Source: Acetobacteraceae bacterium
Lineage (GTDB): Bacteria > Pseudomonadota > Alphaproteobacteria > Acetobacterales > Acetobacteraceae
Direction of reading: 5' to 3'
Assembly: GCA_020848935.1 (NCBI GenBank)
Contig: JADLHF010000269.1
Coordinates: 1 to 54,247, forward strand
DNA: 54,247 nt
Of the stretch, positions 17,163 through 26,072 are shown one piece after another; positions within the stretch are counted from its first letter, which is position 1; every line of letters begins with the position of its first letter. The notes below the pieces were generated by a model that worked only from the letters and a program-made list of their open reading frames with translations, was not told where the DNA came from and did not search any database. The position numbers and the translations under genes were made by a program.

Positions 17163-19919
17163 TCAGGCAACCGGCGCGGACAGGCACTGCTGCAGGCTGG
17201 CCAGCAGGGCCTCGCGCTCGAACTTGGTCACATAGTCGGTGAAACCGGCTGCCCGCCCGGCCTCGACGCTTTCGGGACTGGCGAGGCTGGTCAGCGCAAT
17301 CACCGGCAGGTGTGCCCACGGCCCGCCGGCGCGGATCTCGCGCACCAGCGCGCGGCCGTCCAGCCCCGGCATCTCGATGTCGGAGACCACGGCGTCGAAC
17401 ATCGTGCCGTCCTCCCGCAGCCGCAGCGCCTCGGCGGCATCCGACGCGGCAGTCACGCGGTAGCCGGCAGCGGTCAGGGTCGGGACCAGCAAATGGCGGA
17501 AGAAGCTGCTGTCCTCCACCACCAGGATATGGGGAAGCCCGGCGCCAGGGCCGCGCTCGCGCTCGGGCGCGCGGAACCAATCCTGTGACGCCTGGGTGAG
17601 CCAGTAGCCGATGTCGATCACGTCGGTGGCGCGCCCTGCGATCACCGCGGTGCCCAGCAGGCCCGGCCGTTCGCCCGACAGCTCGATATTCAGCCGGTCG
17701 TCGACCACGTCGATGATCTCGTCCACCAGCAGGCCCATGCAGCGTTCGGCGCCGCCTTCGCCGTCGGTGAAGACCAGCACGGCATGGCGTTCGGCGGTCG
17801 GGTCGATGACACCGCTGAACGGCACCAGCGGCATCAGCCGGCCGCGATACTGCGTCACCGGCTGGCCGGCCGACAGCTCGATCCGGTCGCGCGGCAGGTC
17901 CTCCAGCCGCGCCACCAAGCCCAGCGGCACCGCCTTGGGGGCCGCGTCGCCGGCGCGGAACAGCAGCATCGCCGTGCTCGCCTTGGTGCGGCCGGCCTGG
18001 GTGGCGGTGTCGGTCTTGGGGCCGTCGCCGCGGGAATCGCCGCCGGCCACGCCGGTGGCACGCGCGATGCCGTTCGGGTCCAGGATCATGATCACCGAAC
18101 CGTCGCCCAGGATGGTGTTGCCGCTGAACATGGTGATGTGGCGCAGGATCGGGGCCACCGGCTTGACCACGATCTCCTCGGTGTCGAACACGCGGTCAAC
18201 CACGATGCCCAGCAGCGCGGCGCCGACCTGGGCCACCACCACATGCACGCTGCGCTCGGTTTGCCCGCCCTGCGCCGCCCGCTCATCTTGCGCCGGCTGA
18301 TCCGCCGGTTCGGAATGCAGCGCCAGCAGATCGGTCAGGTTGACCAGCGGCAGCAGGCGGTCGCGCAGGCGCAGCACCGGGGTGCCGCGGATATGTTCCA
18401 CCAGCGGCGTGGTACTGTCCTGCGGGTCGGCCGCCAGCCGGGCGCGCACCAGTTCCACCACGCTGATCTGCGGGATGGCGAAGCGTTCGCCCCCAGCCGC
18501 CACGATCAAGGCGGAGACGATGGCCAGGGTCAGCGGGATCTTGATGGTGAAGGTGGTGCCGCGGCCCGGCTCCGACTTCAGGTCGATGGTGCCGCCGATC
18601 TTCTCGATATTGGTCTTGACCACATCCATGCCCACGCCGCGGCCGGACACCGCGGTCACCTGGGCGGCGGTGGAGAAGCCGGCGTGAAAGATGAAGCGCT
18701 GGATGTCGGCGCTGCTCATGGCGGCCAGCTCGCCTTCGGTGGCCAGACCCTTGGACAGGATCTTGGCGCGGATGCGATCGACATGCAGGCCGGTGCCGTC
18801 GTCGGCCACCTCGATGATGATGTGCCCGCCCTCGTGATAGGCGTTCAGCGTGATCCGCCCCGTCTCCGGCTTGCCGGCGGCGCGCCGCACCTCGGGCCGT
18901 TCCAGCCCGTGATCGCCGGAATTGCGCACCATGTGGGTCAGCGGGTCCTTGATCAGCTCCAGCACCTGGCGGTCCAGCTCGGTGTCGGCGCCGCGCATCA
19001 CCAGCTCGATGCGCTTGTCCACGTCGCGCGCCAGGTCGCGCACCAGCCGCGGCAGCTTCTGCCAGGCGTTGCCGATCGGCTGCATGCGGGTCTTCATCAC
19101 CCCTTCCTGGAGGTCCGATGTGATGTGGGACAGGCGCTGCAGCGGCACGGTGAAGCCGCTGGCGTCGTTGTTCTGCGCCTCATGCATGCGCGCCAGCTGC
19201 AGCAGCTGGTTGCGCGTCAGCACCAATTCGCTGACCAGGGTCATCAGGTCTTCCAGCACCTCCACGCCAACACGGATGGTCTGCGGCCCGGCCGGCGCCT
19301 CGCTCGCCGGGGCCTCCGCCGCCGGCAGCTCGATCGGCGGCGTCTGGCCGGGGGGGCCTGCTGCGGCCAGGTTGCCCGGCGCCGGACCCGCCATCACGGG
19401 CTGCTCGGCGGTGGGCGATCCGGGGGCGGGCAATTCGGCGGCGGGCAGTTCGGCGGCGGGCAGTTCGGCGGCGGGCGGCGAGGCGGTGGAGGCTTCGGCC
19501 GCGGGCGCCTTTTCAGCTTGCGGTGCGGCCGCTTCTGGCGTGCGCCCCTCCGCGGTTGCCGCCAGCGCGGCGATCAGGACGCTGTCGTCGCCGGCCGGCT
19601 CCTTCGCTGTGGCCGCGAGCGCGCCCAGGATCGCCTTGATGCAGTCCAGCGCCGCCAGGATGGTGGTGATCGCCTCCGGCGTAACCGACAACTGCTTGTC
19701 GCGCACCCGGCCCAGCACGTTCTCGGCGGCATGCGCCACCCGCTCCAGCCGCGGCAGGCCGAGGAAGCCACAGGTGCCCTTGATCGTGTGCACCAGCCGG
19801 AAGATCAGCGACAGCGTCTGTTCGTCATCGGGCGTGCGCTCAAGGCGGACCAGCGCGGTGTCCAGCTCAGCCAGGCTCTCGCCGGTTTCGGTCAGGAAAT
19901 CGGCCAGCAGGTCGTCCAT
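17163..19919 (-). CDS. cheA: Hybrid chemotaxis histidine kinase CheA with C-terminal receiver
   Basis: A 918-residue kinase, longer than classical CheA. Order: HPt domain (residues 1-105, His44 in LVHTIKGTCGF); an Ala/Pro linker of about 100 residues with a perfect five-residue repeat in place of a P2 domain; dimerisation segment; HATPase (HMVRNSGDHGLERPE, VSGRGVGMDVVK); a first CheW-like domain; a second CheW-like domain; and a receiver from about residue 795 (HILVVEDSSFFRH, Asp in SDIEMPGLDG). The tandem CheW modules plus receiver resemble CheA hybrids of other alphaproteobacteria. It heads the che operon; no receptor or flagellar gene is in the window. Confidence 0.95.
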   Translation of the reverse strand: MDDLLADFLTETGESLAELDTALVRLERTPDDEQTLSLIFRLVHTIKGTCGFLGLPRLERVAHAAENVLGRVRDKQLSVTPEAITTILAALDCIKAILGALAATAKEPAGDDSVLIAALAATAEGRTPEAAAPQAEKAPAAEASTASPPAAELPAAELPAAELPAPGSPTAEQPVMAGPAPGNLAAAGPPGQTPPIELPAAEAPASEAPAGPQTIRVGVEVLEDLMTLVSELVLTRNQLLQLARMHEAQNNDASGFTVPLQRLSHITSDLQEGVMKTRMQPIGNAWQKLPRLVRDLARDVDKRIELVMRGADTELDRQVLELIKDPLTHMVRNSGDHGLERPEVRRAAGKPETGRITLNAYHEGGHIIIEVADDGTGLHVDRIRAKILSKGLATEGELAAMSSADIQRFIFHAGFSTAAQVTAVSGRGVGMDVVKTNIEKIGGTIDLKSEPGRGTTFTIKIPLTLAIVSALIVAAGGERFAIPQISVVELVRARLAADPQDSTTPLVEHIRGTPVLRLRDRLLPLVNLTDLLALHSEPADQPAQDERAAQGGQTERSVHVVVAQVGAALLGIVVDRVFDTEEIVVKPVAPILRHITMFSGNTILGDGSVIMILDPNGIARATGVAGGDSRGDGPKTDTATQAGRTKASTAMLLFRAGDAAPKAVPLGLVARLEDLPRDRIELSAGQPVTQYRGRLMPLVPFSGVIDPTAERHAVLVFTDGEGGAERCMGLLVDEIIDVVDDRLNIELSGERPGLLGTAVIAGRATDVIDIGYWLTQASQDWFRAPERERGPGAGLPHILVVEDSSFFRHLLVPTLTAAGYRVTAASDAAEALRLREDGTMFDAVVSDIEMPGLDGRALVREIRAGGPWAHLPVIALTSLASPESVEAGRAAGFTDYVTKFEREALLASLQQCLSAPVA
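19426..19470. repeat. Three 15-bp tandem repeats inside cheA
   Basis: Three in-frame copies of a 15-bp unit (first copy differs by one base) encoding a PAAEL repeat in the linker between HPt and dimerisation domains. Such runs can expand or contract by slippage without breaking the frame. Confidence 0.85.
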
Positions 19920-20409
19920 CCGTCACTCCGTGCCGTAATGTGCACACCGCAACCGGGCGGCGGAGCCGCCGGCTGGCATGCGCGTCTGGTGGGCAGTGTG
20001 GCGCGGCCGGAGCGAAGAAATCGTAAAGAGCAGGCGGCATTGATGCCGATTGGCGGGCATCCGGTGCCGACGGCACGGCCGATCCGCCATCGATGAAACC
20101 CGTGGCACCATGTTCGGGTCGCCCGCACCGATGCCGACGCCGGCGCCGGCGTCGGCATCGGTGCGGGCGGGGCCGCGTGCCATGCCAGTACTTGAAAGAA
20201 ATGACCCACCAACCCAGGCAAGAGCACCTCTCTGCCCTGCACCCACCAAAGGCCGGGGATCCTTGGAATCTCTTTATTTCCTAAATGGATTAGGCCCAGG
20301 GGCTCGGCCCATCGCGCGCAGGCGCGCGCCTGATCGGGCGGGTCCGGGCGGGTCCTGGTGGAGCCCAGGCATTCCCTACCCTATCGGTCATTCATTTCGA
20401 TGGCAGGCA
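19920..20409. other. 490-nt non-coding gap between cheA and chvG
   Basis: No convincing gene on either strand. It should contain the cheA promoter (its right part lies upstream of cheA) and the chvG 3' region. The main structure is the 50-bp perfect palindrome at 20120-20169. A smaller GC-rich hairpin sits at about 20312-20328 (GCGCGCAGGCGCGCGCC region). I could not place a confident promoter. Confidence 0.6.
20120..20169. repeat. Perfect 50-bp palindrome
   Basis: The 25 bases from 20120 to 20144 (starting CGCCCGCACCGATGCC) are the exact reverse complement of 20145-20169; the centre is GCCGGC and there is no loop. The symmetry stops abruptly on both sides. It is about 240 nt beyond the chvG stop and 200 nt upstream of cheA. 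It could be a strong bidirectional terminator or a protein-binding or cruciform site. Confidence 0.9.
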
Positions 20410-22062
20410 TCAGGCGCGCGGCAGGCGGACGGTGAATCGGGCGCCGCAGACCTCGCCGGCGGCATTGCGGCGGTTCTCGGCGGTGATGCGGCCTTTCAGG
20501 GCGGCGACGATCTGGCGGCTGATCGACAGGCCGAGGCCGGAATGCTGGCCGAAATACTCGTTCTGCGGTCGCTCGGAATAGAACCTGTCGAAGATGCTTT
20601 CCAGCTTGGCCTCGGGAATGCCCGGCCCTTCGTCCTCGACGCTGATCTCGACCTCCGCGCCAACCGGGGTGGCGGCCAGGGTGATGCGCCCGCCGGGCGG
20701 CGAGAAGCTCTGCGCGTTGCCGATCAGGTTGCGCAGCACCTGCACCAGCCGGTCCTCAACGGCGCGCACCACGGCGCGCGCGCGGGGTGTGGCGAGCACC
20801 AGGCGGGGGCTGTCCGCGCCGCGCGTGGCCTCGTCGATTTCCACCAGCACCGCCAGGATCGGGGTGACGTCCACCGCCTCGGTGGCCGCGCGCGACAGCT
20901 CGGCGTCGATGCGCGAGGCGTCGGAGATGTCGGAGATCAACCGGTCCAGCCGGGCGACATCCTCGGCGATGATGGTCAGCAGGCGGCGCTGCTTCTCCGG
21001 ATCCTCGATGCGGCGCAGGGTCTCGATGGCGCTGCGGATCGAGGAGAGCGGGTTCTTGATCTCGTGCGCCACTTCGGCGGCGAAGCGTTCGGTGGCGTCC
21101 ATGCGGGCCCACAGCGCCTGGGCGGAATCGCGCAGGGCATGGGCCAGCTCGCCGATCTCGTCGCGCCGGGCCAGCAGGAAGGCGGGCACCGTGCCGGCGC
21201 GCCCGCGCCCCTCGCGCATGTGTTCCGCCGTGCCGGCCAGGCGCAGGATCGGCCGCGCGATGGTCAGCGACAGGTACCACGACAGGGCGACGGTCAGCGC
21301 CAGCGCCAGCGAGAACAGGCCCAGGATCGACAGCCGCACCTCCATCAGGCTGTCATCCACCTGCCGCGCCTCGCGGGTCAGCAGCACGATGCCGACGGTG
21401 ACGCGGTTGCGCACCACCGGCTCGGCCACCGAGACCAGCAGGCGGTTGTCGGCGGTGCGGCGGATATAGGGCGGCGTCTCGTGGCTGTTGACGGCACCTG
21501 AAAGGCGGATCTCCTCCTTCACGTCGGGCTGCCAGTCGGGCCCGACGGCGGTGGGCGAGATGTCCAGCCTTGTGCGCTGGGCGCGGCCGGGCAGCCAATC
21601 CAGCAACTGGTCGTAGATCGACTCGATGGTCCCGACCAGGGCGCCGCGCTCGATCGCCGGCGGCAGCGGCTCGGTGAACACGGTGCCGCCGGCGCCTTGC
21701 CGGATGCGGGTATCCACCACCACCTGGCCGTCGGGCGCATACAGCTTGGCCTGGACGTTCGGGCTCGGCTCGGTCAGGCGGCGCAGCATCGGGCGGGCCT
21801 GGTCGATCACCAGGCGCGGCGGCTCGGTGCCTTCCTCGCGCACCGCGGCCTCGCCCAGCGCGCCGGCATAGATGCGCGCCTGTTGGCGCAGTGCGCCGAC
21901 CTCGGCTTCCAGCAGGCCGTTCTGGTACTGGTCCAGGTACAGCAGGGCGGCCAGCAGCAGCACCAGCGGCATGGCATTGACCAGCAGGATGCGCCGCATC
22001 AGCGGCGATACCCAACGCCCGCGCAGGAACCGCGCCACGGCGGGCACGGCACTGTCAGGCAC
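20410..22062 (-). CDS. chvG: Sensor histidine kinase ChvG (ExoS-like)
   Basis: Membrane sensor kinase of the ChvG/ChvI system, which in other alphaproteobacteria responds to acid and envelope stress. 550 residues from a GTG at 22062; an ATG at 21999 (MRRILLVNAMPL) would give 529. First membrane segment about residues 25-45, a periplasmic region of about 230 residues, second membrane segment LGLFSLALALTVALSWYL, HAMP, His in AEVAHEIKNPLSSIR, and ATP-binding motifs NLIGNAQSFSPPG, DEGPGIP and GLGLSISR. The gene follows chvI by about 40 nt. Confidence 0.9.
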   Translation of the reverse strand: MPDSAVPAVARFLRGRWVSPLMRRILLVNAMPLVLLLAALLYLDQYQNGLLEAEVGALRQQARIYAGALGEAAVREEGTEPPRLVIDQARPMLRRLTEPSPNVQAKLYAPDGQVVVDTRIRQGAGGTVFTEPLPPAIERGALVGTIESIYDQLLDWLPGRAQRTRLDISPTAVGPDWQPDVKEEIRLSGAVNSHETPPYIRRTADNRLLVSVAEPVVRNRVTVGIVLLTREARQVDDSLMEVRLSILGLFSLALALTVALSWYLSLTIARPILRLAGTAEHMREGRGRAGTVPAFLLARRDEIGELAHALRDSAQALWARMDATERFAAEVAHEIKNPLSSIRSAIETLRRIEDPEKQRRLLTIIAEDVARLDRLISDISDASRIDAELSRAATEAVDVTPILAVLVEIDEATRGADSPRLVLATPRARAVVRAVEDRLVQVLRNLIGNAQSFSPPGGRITLAATPVGAEVEISVEDEGPGIPEAKLESIFDRFYSERPQNEYFGQHSGLGLSISRQIVAALKGRITAENRRNAAGEVCGARFTVRLPRA

Positions 22063-22099
22063 GGGGTTGCTCCACCACGCCTTCAGCCTCGCCCAAGGT

Positions 22100-22801
22100 T
22101 CAGGCTTCCTTGTAGCGGTAGCCGATGCCGTAGAGCGTCTCGATGGCGTTGAAGTCGTCGTCGGCGGTGCGGAACTTCTTGCGAACCCGCTTGATGTGGC
22201 TGTCGATGGTCCGGTCGTCCACATAGATGTTCTCGCCATAGGCTGCATCGATGAGCTGGTCGCGCGACTTCACCATCCCCGGGCGGGTGGCCAGCGCCTT
22301 GACCAGCAGGAACTCGGTGACGGTGAGCTGGATGTCCTTGGTTTTCCACAGGCACTGGTGCTTGGTCTCGTCCAGCACCAGGTCGCCGCGCGCCATCACG
22401 CCGGAGGGCGCGGTGCCGGAGCCCTCGGCGCGGCTTGCCTCGTTGCGACGCAACAGGGCGCGGATGCGCTCCAGCAACAGGCGCTGGCTGAACGGCTTGG
22501 TGATGTAGTCGTCCGCACCCAGGCGCAGGCCCATCACCTCGTCCACCTCCTCGTCCTTGGAGGTGAGGAAGATCACCGGCAGCGAGGTGCGCTGGCGCAG
22601 GCGCTGCAGCAGCTCCATGCCATCCATGCGCGGCATCTTGACGTCGAGCACGGCGAGATCCACCGGGCGGGCGGTGATGCCCTGCAGCGCGCTTTCGCCG
22701 TCGGTGTAGGTGCGCACGGTGTAGCCTTCCTGCTCCAGGGTCATCGAGACGCTGGTCAGGATGTTCCGGTCGTCGTCCACCAGGGCGATGGTCTGTTTCA
22801 T
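22100..22801 (-). CDS. chvI: DNA-binding response regulator ChvI
   Basis: OmpR-type regulator of 233 residues from [14 protein letters not shown]. The receiver has Asp in [13 protein letters not shown] and Lys in YITKPF; the C-terminal winged helix ends [15 protein letters not shown]...[11 protein letters not shown]. The sequence closely matches ChvI of other alphaproteobacteria. It is divergent from the HugZ-like gene and pckA; pckA next to chvIG is a known alphaproteobacterial arrangement. Hpr kinase, often following chvG, is absent here. Confidence 0.94.
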   Translation of the reverse strand: MKQTIALVDDDRNILTSVSMTLEQEGYTVRTYTDGESALQGITARPVDLAVLDVKMPRMDGMELLQRLRQRTSLPVIFLTSKDEEVDEVMGLRLGADDYITKPFSQRLLLERIRALLRRNEASRAEGSGTAPSGVMARGDLVLDETKHQCLWKTKDIQLTVTEFLLVKALATRPGMVKSRDQLIDAAYGENIYVDDRTIDSHIKRVRKKFRTADDDFNAIETLYGIGYRYKEA

Positions 22802-22881
22802 GCGCGGGACCCCTCTCTGGGTTGGCGGGATGAAATGTGGCAGGGGATTGTGGCTCAACTAGGATGGAGGGTGAACAAATC

Positions 22882-23628
22882 ATGGCACAGGTCGAGTCCG
22901 ATGACCGCGCGGCTGCGCGGGGTGCCGACCTGTGGCAGGCACGGTGCCTGCTGCGCGCCGCGCGGGTGGCCACCCTGGCCACCCAGGCCGGCGGGCAGCC
23001 GTTCACCGCCCTGGTCACGCCGGCCACGGCGCCGGACCTGTCGGTGCTGCTGCTGCTGTCGTCGCTGTCCGCGCACACCCGCCATTTGGCCGCCGAGCCG
23101 CGCTGCGCGCTGATGGTGACGGGTGCCGCCGAGGGCGCCAACCCGCAAACCGCGCCGCGGCTGACGGTGACCGGGCTGGCGGCGCCGGACGATGACCCGG
23201 CACTGAAGGCGCGCTGGCTGGCGGTGCATCCCTATGCCGCGCCGTATGCCGGGTTCGGCGATTTCGCGCTGTGGCGCCTCCGCCCGGCGGCTGGGCTGTT
23301 CGTCGGCGGCTTCGCGCGGGCAACGCGGCTGCGCCAGGCCGAGCTGACCCCCGATCCCGCCGCGGCGGCGGCGATCGCGGCGGCGGCGACCGACATCATC
23401 GCCCATTGCAACACCGACCACGCCGCGGCGATGGCCGAGTTGGCGGGGGCCGCGCCGCCGGGGGCTGGCGGTGACTGGCGGATGGTGGCGGTGGACACGG
23501 ATGGCTGCGACCTGGCCTGCGGCGAAGCGGTGCGCCGGGTGGCGTTCGCGGCCCCGGTGGCCGACGCCGAAGGGGTTCGCACGGAGTTGATCCGCCTTCT
23601 GCGCGGTTTGCACCCGCCACGCGGCTGA
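22882..23628 (+). CDS. HugZ-like heme-utilisation / pyridoxamine-phosphate-oxidase-fold protein
   Basis: 248-residue cytoplasmic protein. The start is the ATG of MAQVESDDRAA, placed 10 nt after GGAGG. The split-barrel flavin-binding-like domain (about 30-150) has VATLATQAGGQPFTALVTPA; a C-terminal DUF2470-like module (about 165-245) has IIAHCNTDHAAAMAEL and VDTDGCDL. Proteins of this build include HugZ/HutZ heme-handling proteins and enzymes of unknown substrate. It is divergent from chvI and 105 nt upstream of pckA. Confidence 0.85.
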   Translation: MAQVESDDRAAARGADLWQARCLLRAARVATLATQAGGQPFTALVTPATAPDLSVLLLLSSLSAHTRHLAAEPRCALMVTGAAEGANPQTAPRLTVTGLAAPDDDPALKARWLAVHPYAAPYAGFGDFALWRLRPAAGLFVGGFARATRLRQAELTPDPAAAAAIAAAATDIIAHCNTDHAAAMAELAGAAPPGAGGDWRMVAVDTDGCDLACGEAVRRVAFAAPVADAEGVRTELIRLLRGLHPPRG

Positions 23629-23733
23629 CACACTGGCGGACTATGGACCCGCCGTTTGCCGGCCTGTATCACCAAGCGGTGCGGGTGACGCTGGGCGTGG
23701 CGCGTGCCGATTTCGACGACGGGAGCAACGTTC

Positions 23734-25344
23734 TTGACCACTGTGCAGGCCCCCCAGGCCCTCCGGGCTGATCCCCTATACGGTTCCGGCGTGCTGGCCG
23801 GGCGTGCGGTGCATGCCAACCTTGGCGCGGCGGCGCTGACGGCATTGGCGATCCGCCGTGACGAGGGGCGGCTGTCCGCCGATGGTGCCCTGTTGGTGCA
23901 GACCGGTCAGCACACCGGCCGCTCGGCGCAGGACAAGTTCGTGGTCGACGAGCCCGAGACCACCGCCGACATCTGGTGGGGCAGCGTCAACCGCAAGCTG
24001 GCGCCGGAAAAATTCGCCGGGCTGAAATCCCGCGTCCAGGCCTATCTCCAGGGCCAGGAGCTGTTCGTCCAGGACCTCTACGCCGGCGCCGACCCCGCCC
24101 ACCGCATCCGCGTGCGCGTGGTCACCACCCAGGCCTGGTCCGCGCTGTTCGCCCGCAACATGTTCATCCGCCCGGAAGCGGCGGAACTGGCCGGCTTCAC
24201 CCCGGATTATGTCATCCTGCATGCGCCGCAGTTCCAGGCCGATCCCGCCATCGACGGCGTGCGCACCGCCACCGCCATCGCGCTGTCCTTCGCGCAGCGG
24301 CAGATCGTGATCTGCGGCACCGAGTATGCCGGCGAGATCAAGAAGTCGATCTTCACCGTGATGAACTGGCTGCTGCCGCCCAAGGGCGTGCTGCCGATGC
24401 ATTGCAGCGCCAATATCGGCGCCGAGGACGACGTGGCGCTGTTCTTCGGCCTGTCGGGCACCGGCAAGACCACACTCAGCTCCGACCCCGCCCGCCCGCT
24501 GATCGGCGATGACGAACATGGCTGGGCGCCGGACGGCGTGTTCAACTTCGAGGGAGGGTGTTACGCAAAAGTCATTAACCTGTCGCAGCGCGCCGAGCCG
24601 GAGATCTGGGCCGCCAGCCACCGTTTCGGCGCGGTGCTGGAAAACGTGGTGGCCGACGCGCATGGCCGGCTGGACCTGGCCGATGACCGTCTGACCGAGA
24701 ATACCCGCAGCTGCTACCCGGTGGATTTCATCCCCAACTGCGTGCCGAGCGGGCGCGGCGGCATTCCGAAGAACGTGGTGATGCTGGCCGCCGATGCCTT
24801 CGGCGTGCTGCCGCCGATCGCGCGGCTGACCCCGGCGCAGGCGATGTATCACTTCCTGTCGGGCTATACCGCCGTGGTCGCCGGTACCGAAAAGGGCGTC
24901 ACCACCCCGCAGGCAACCTTCAGCGCCTGCTTCGGCTCGCCCTTCCTGCCGCGCCGGCCGGAAGTGTACGGGCGGATGCTGGCCGACCTGATGGCACAAT
25001 ACGGCGCCGAATGCTGGCTGGTGAACACCGGCTGGAGCGGCGGCGGCTACGGCACCGGCAGCCGCATGCCGATCCGCCACACTCGCGCCCTGTTGCGCGC
25101 CGCGCTGGACGGCACGCTGGCGCACGCGCATTTCCACCGCGACCCGTTCTTCGGCCTGCTGATCCCCAATTCCGTGCCCGGCGTGCCGGCCGAGGTGCTG
25201 GACCCGCGCCAGGCCTGGGCCGACAAGGCCGCCTATGACGCCGCCGCATGCACGCTGCTGGCCCGGTTCGAGAAGAACTTCGAAAGCTTCGCCGCCCATG
25301 TCGACGACGAGGTGAAGGCGATCGCCCTGCGCGCGGCGGTCTGA
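23734..25344 (+). CDS. pckA: Phosphoenolpyruvate carboxykinase (ATP)
   Basis: Gluconeogenic enzyme converting oxaloacetate and ATP to phosphoenolpyruvate. 536 residues from a TTG with GGAG 9 nt upstream; a GTG at 23704 would add 10 residues. The P-loop GLSGTGKTTLS, kinase-2 region LIGDDEHGW, and LLVQTGQHTGRSAQDKF, CGTEYAGEIKKS are the family signatures. In related species its expression is linked to ChvI, whose gene is next door. Confidence 0.96.
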   Translation: MTTVQAPQALRADPLYGSGVLAGRAVHANLGAAALTALAIRRDEGRLSADGALLVQTGQHTGRSAQDKFVVDEPETTADIWWGSVNRKLAPEKFAGLKSRVQAYLQGQELFVQDLYAGADPAHRIRVRVVTTQAWSALFARNMFIRPEAAELAGFTPDYVILHAPQFQADPAIDGVRTATAIALSFAQRQIVICGTEYAGEIKKSIFTVMNWLLPPKGVLPMHCSANIGAEDDVALFFGLSGTGKTTLSSDPARPLIGDDEHGWAPDGVFNFEGGCYAKVINLSQRAEPEIWAASHRFGAVLENVVADAHGRLDLADDRLTENTRSCYPVDFIPNCVPSGRGGIPKNVVMLAADAFGVLPPIARLTPAQAMYHFLSGYTAVVAGTEKGVTTPQATFSACFGSPFLPRRPEVYGRMLADLMAQYGAECWLVNTGWSGGGYGTGSRMPIRHTRALLRAALDGTLAHAHFHRDPFFGLLIPNSVPGVPAEVLDPRQAWADKAAYDAAACTLLARFEKNFESFAAHVDDEVKAIALRAAV

Positions 25345-25347
25345 CGC

Positions 25348-25382
25348 GGAAACGGGAAACGGGAAACGGGAAACGGGAAACG
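25348..25382. repeat. Five tandem copies of a 7-bp unit (GGAAACG)
   Basis: Five perfect heptamers fill most of the 47-nt gap between the convergent ends of pckA and dnaQ, starting 4 nt after the pckA stop. No T-rich tract or dyad accompanies it. Confidence 0.95.
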
Positions 25383-25391
25383 CAAGGACCG

Positions 25392-26072
25392 TCAGCTGCG
25401 CCAGATTGGTGTTGCCATGCGGGCGATGAAGGCGTCGTGGGCGGCGATTTCCGCCTCGCTGGGCTGCATCAGGCGCGGCGTGCGCGGGCCCTCGGCCTGA
25501 TACTGCACCGCCGGCATCTGGCCCTGCTGCTCGGCCTCGTTGCCCGGCAGCAGCGCGCGCTGGCGCCCGCCGGTCAGTTCGACATAGACCTCGGCCAGCA
25601 GCCGGCAATCCAGCAGCGCGTTGTGGGTGGTGCGCTCGGACAGGTCGATGGCGAAGCGGCGGCACAGCGCATCCAGGCTGTTCGGCATGCCGGGAAACCG
25701 CGCCTTGGCCAGCGCCAGGGTATCCACCATGCGGGCGCGGTCCAGCTTCGGCCGGCCGCAGCGGGCGAATTCGGCGTCCAGGAAGCCGAAATCGAACGGC
25801 GCGTTGTGCGCCACCAGCGGGGCGTCGCCGAGGAAGGCCAGCAGCTCGTCGGCGATCGCCTCGAACCGCGGTGCGTCGCGCAGCTGGTCCAGCGTGATGC
25901 CGTGGATGCGGGTGACCTCGGGCGGGATGTCGCGCTGCGGATGGATCAGGCGGTGGAAGGTGGTGCGGGTCGGCAGGTCGTTGATCAGCTCGATCGCCGC
26001 CACCTCGATCACCCGGTCGCCGGTCAGCGGGTCCAGCCCGGTGGTCTCGGTGTCGAACAGCACGGAACGCAT
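25392..26072 (-). CDS. dnaQ: DNA polymerase III epsilon subunit (3'-5' exonuclease)
   Basis: Proofreading subunit, 226 residues from MRSVLFDTETTGLDP. The three exonuclease motifs are FDTETTGLDP (Exo I), VAHNAPFDFGFLD (Exo II) and THNALLDCRLLAEVY (Exo III epsilon). Its ATG shares one base with the coaE stop (TGATG); coaE-dnaQ coupling is common in alphaproteobacteria. Confidence 0.96.
   Translation of the reverse strand: MRSVLFDTETTGLDPLTGDRVIEVAAIELINDLPTRTTFHRLIHPQRDIPPEVTRIHGITLDQLRDAPRFEAIADELLAFLGDAPLVAHNAPFDFGFLDAEFARCGRPKLDRARMVDTLALAKARFPGMPNSLDALCRRFAIDLSERTTHNALLDCRLLAEVYVELTGGRQRALLPGNEAEQQGQMPAVQYQAEGPRTPRLMQPSEAEIAAHDAFIARMATPIWRS

Noticed and set aside
17784..20096. Open frame of 770 codons opposite cheA
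   Set aside because: No ribosome-binding site or domain; composition is that of antisense GC-rich DNA, and cheA is unambiguous.
23643..23773. A 43-codon frame between the HugZ-like gene and pckA (MDPPFAGLYHQ)
   Set aside because: No ribosome-binding site, it overlaps the pckA start, and has no recognisable feature.
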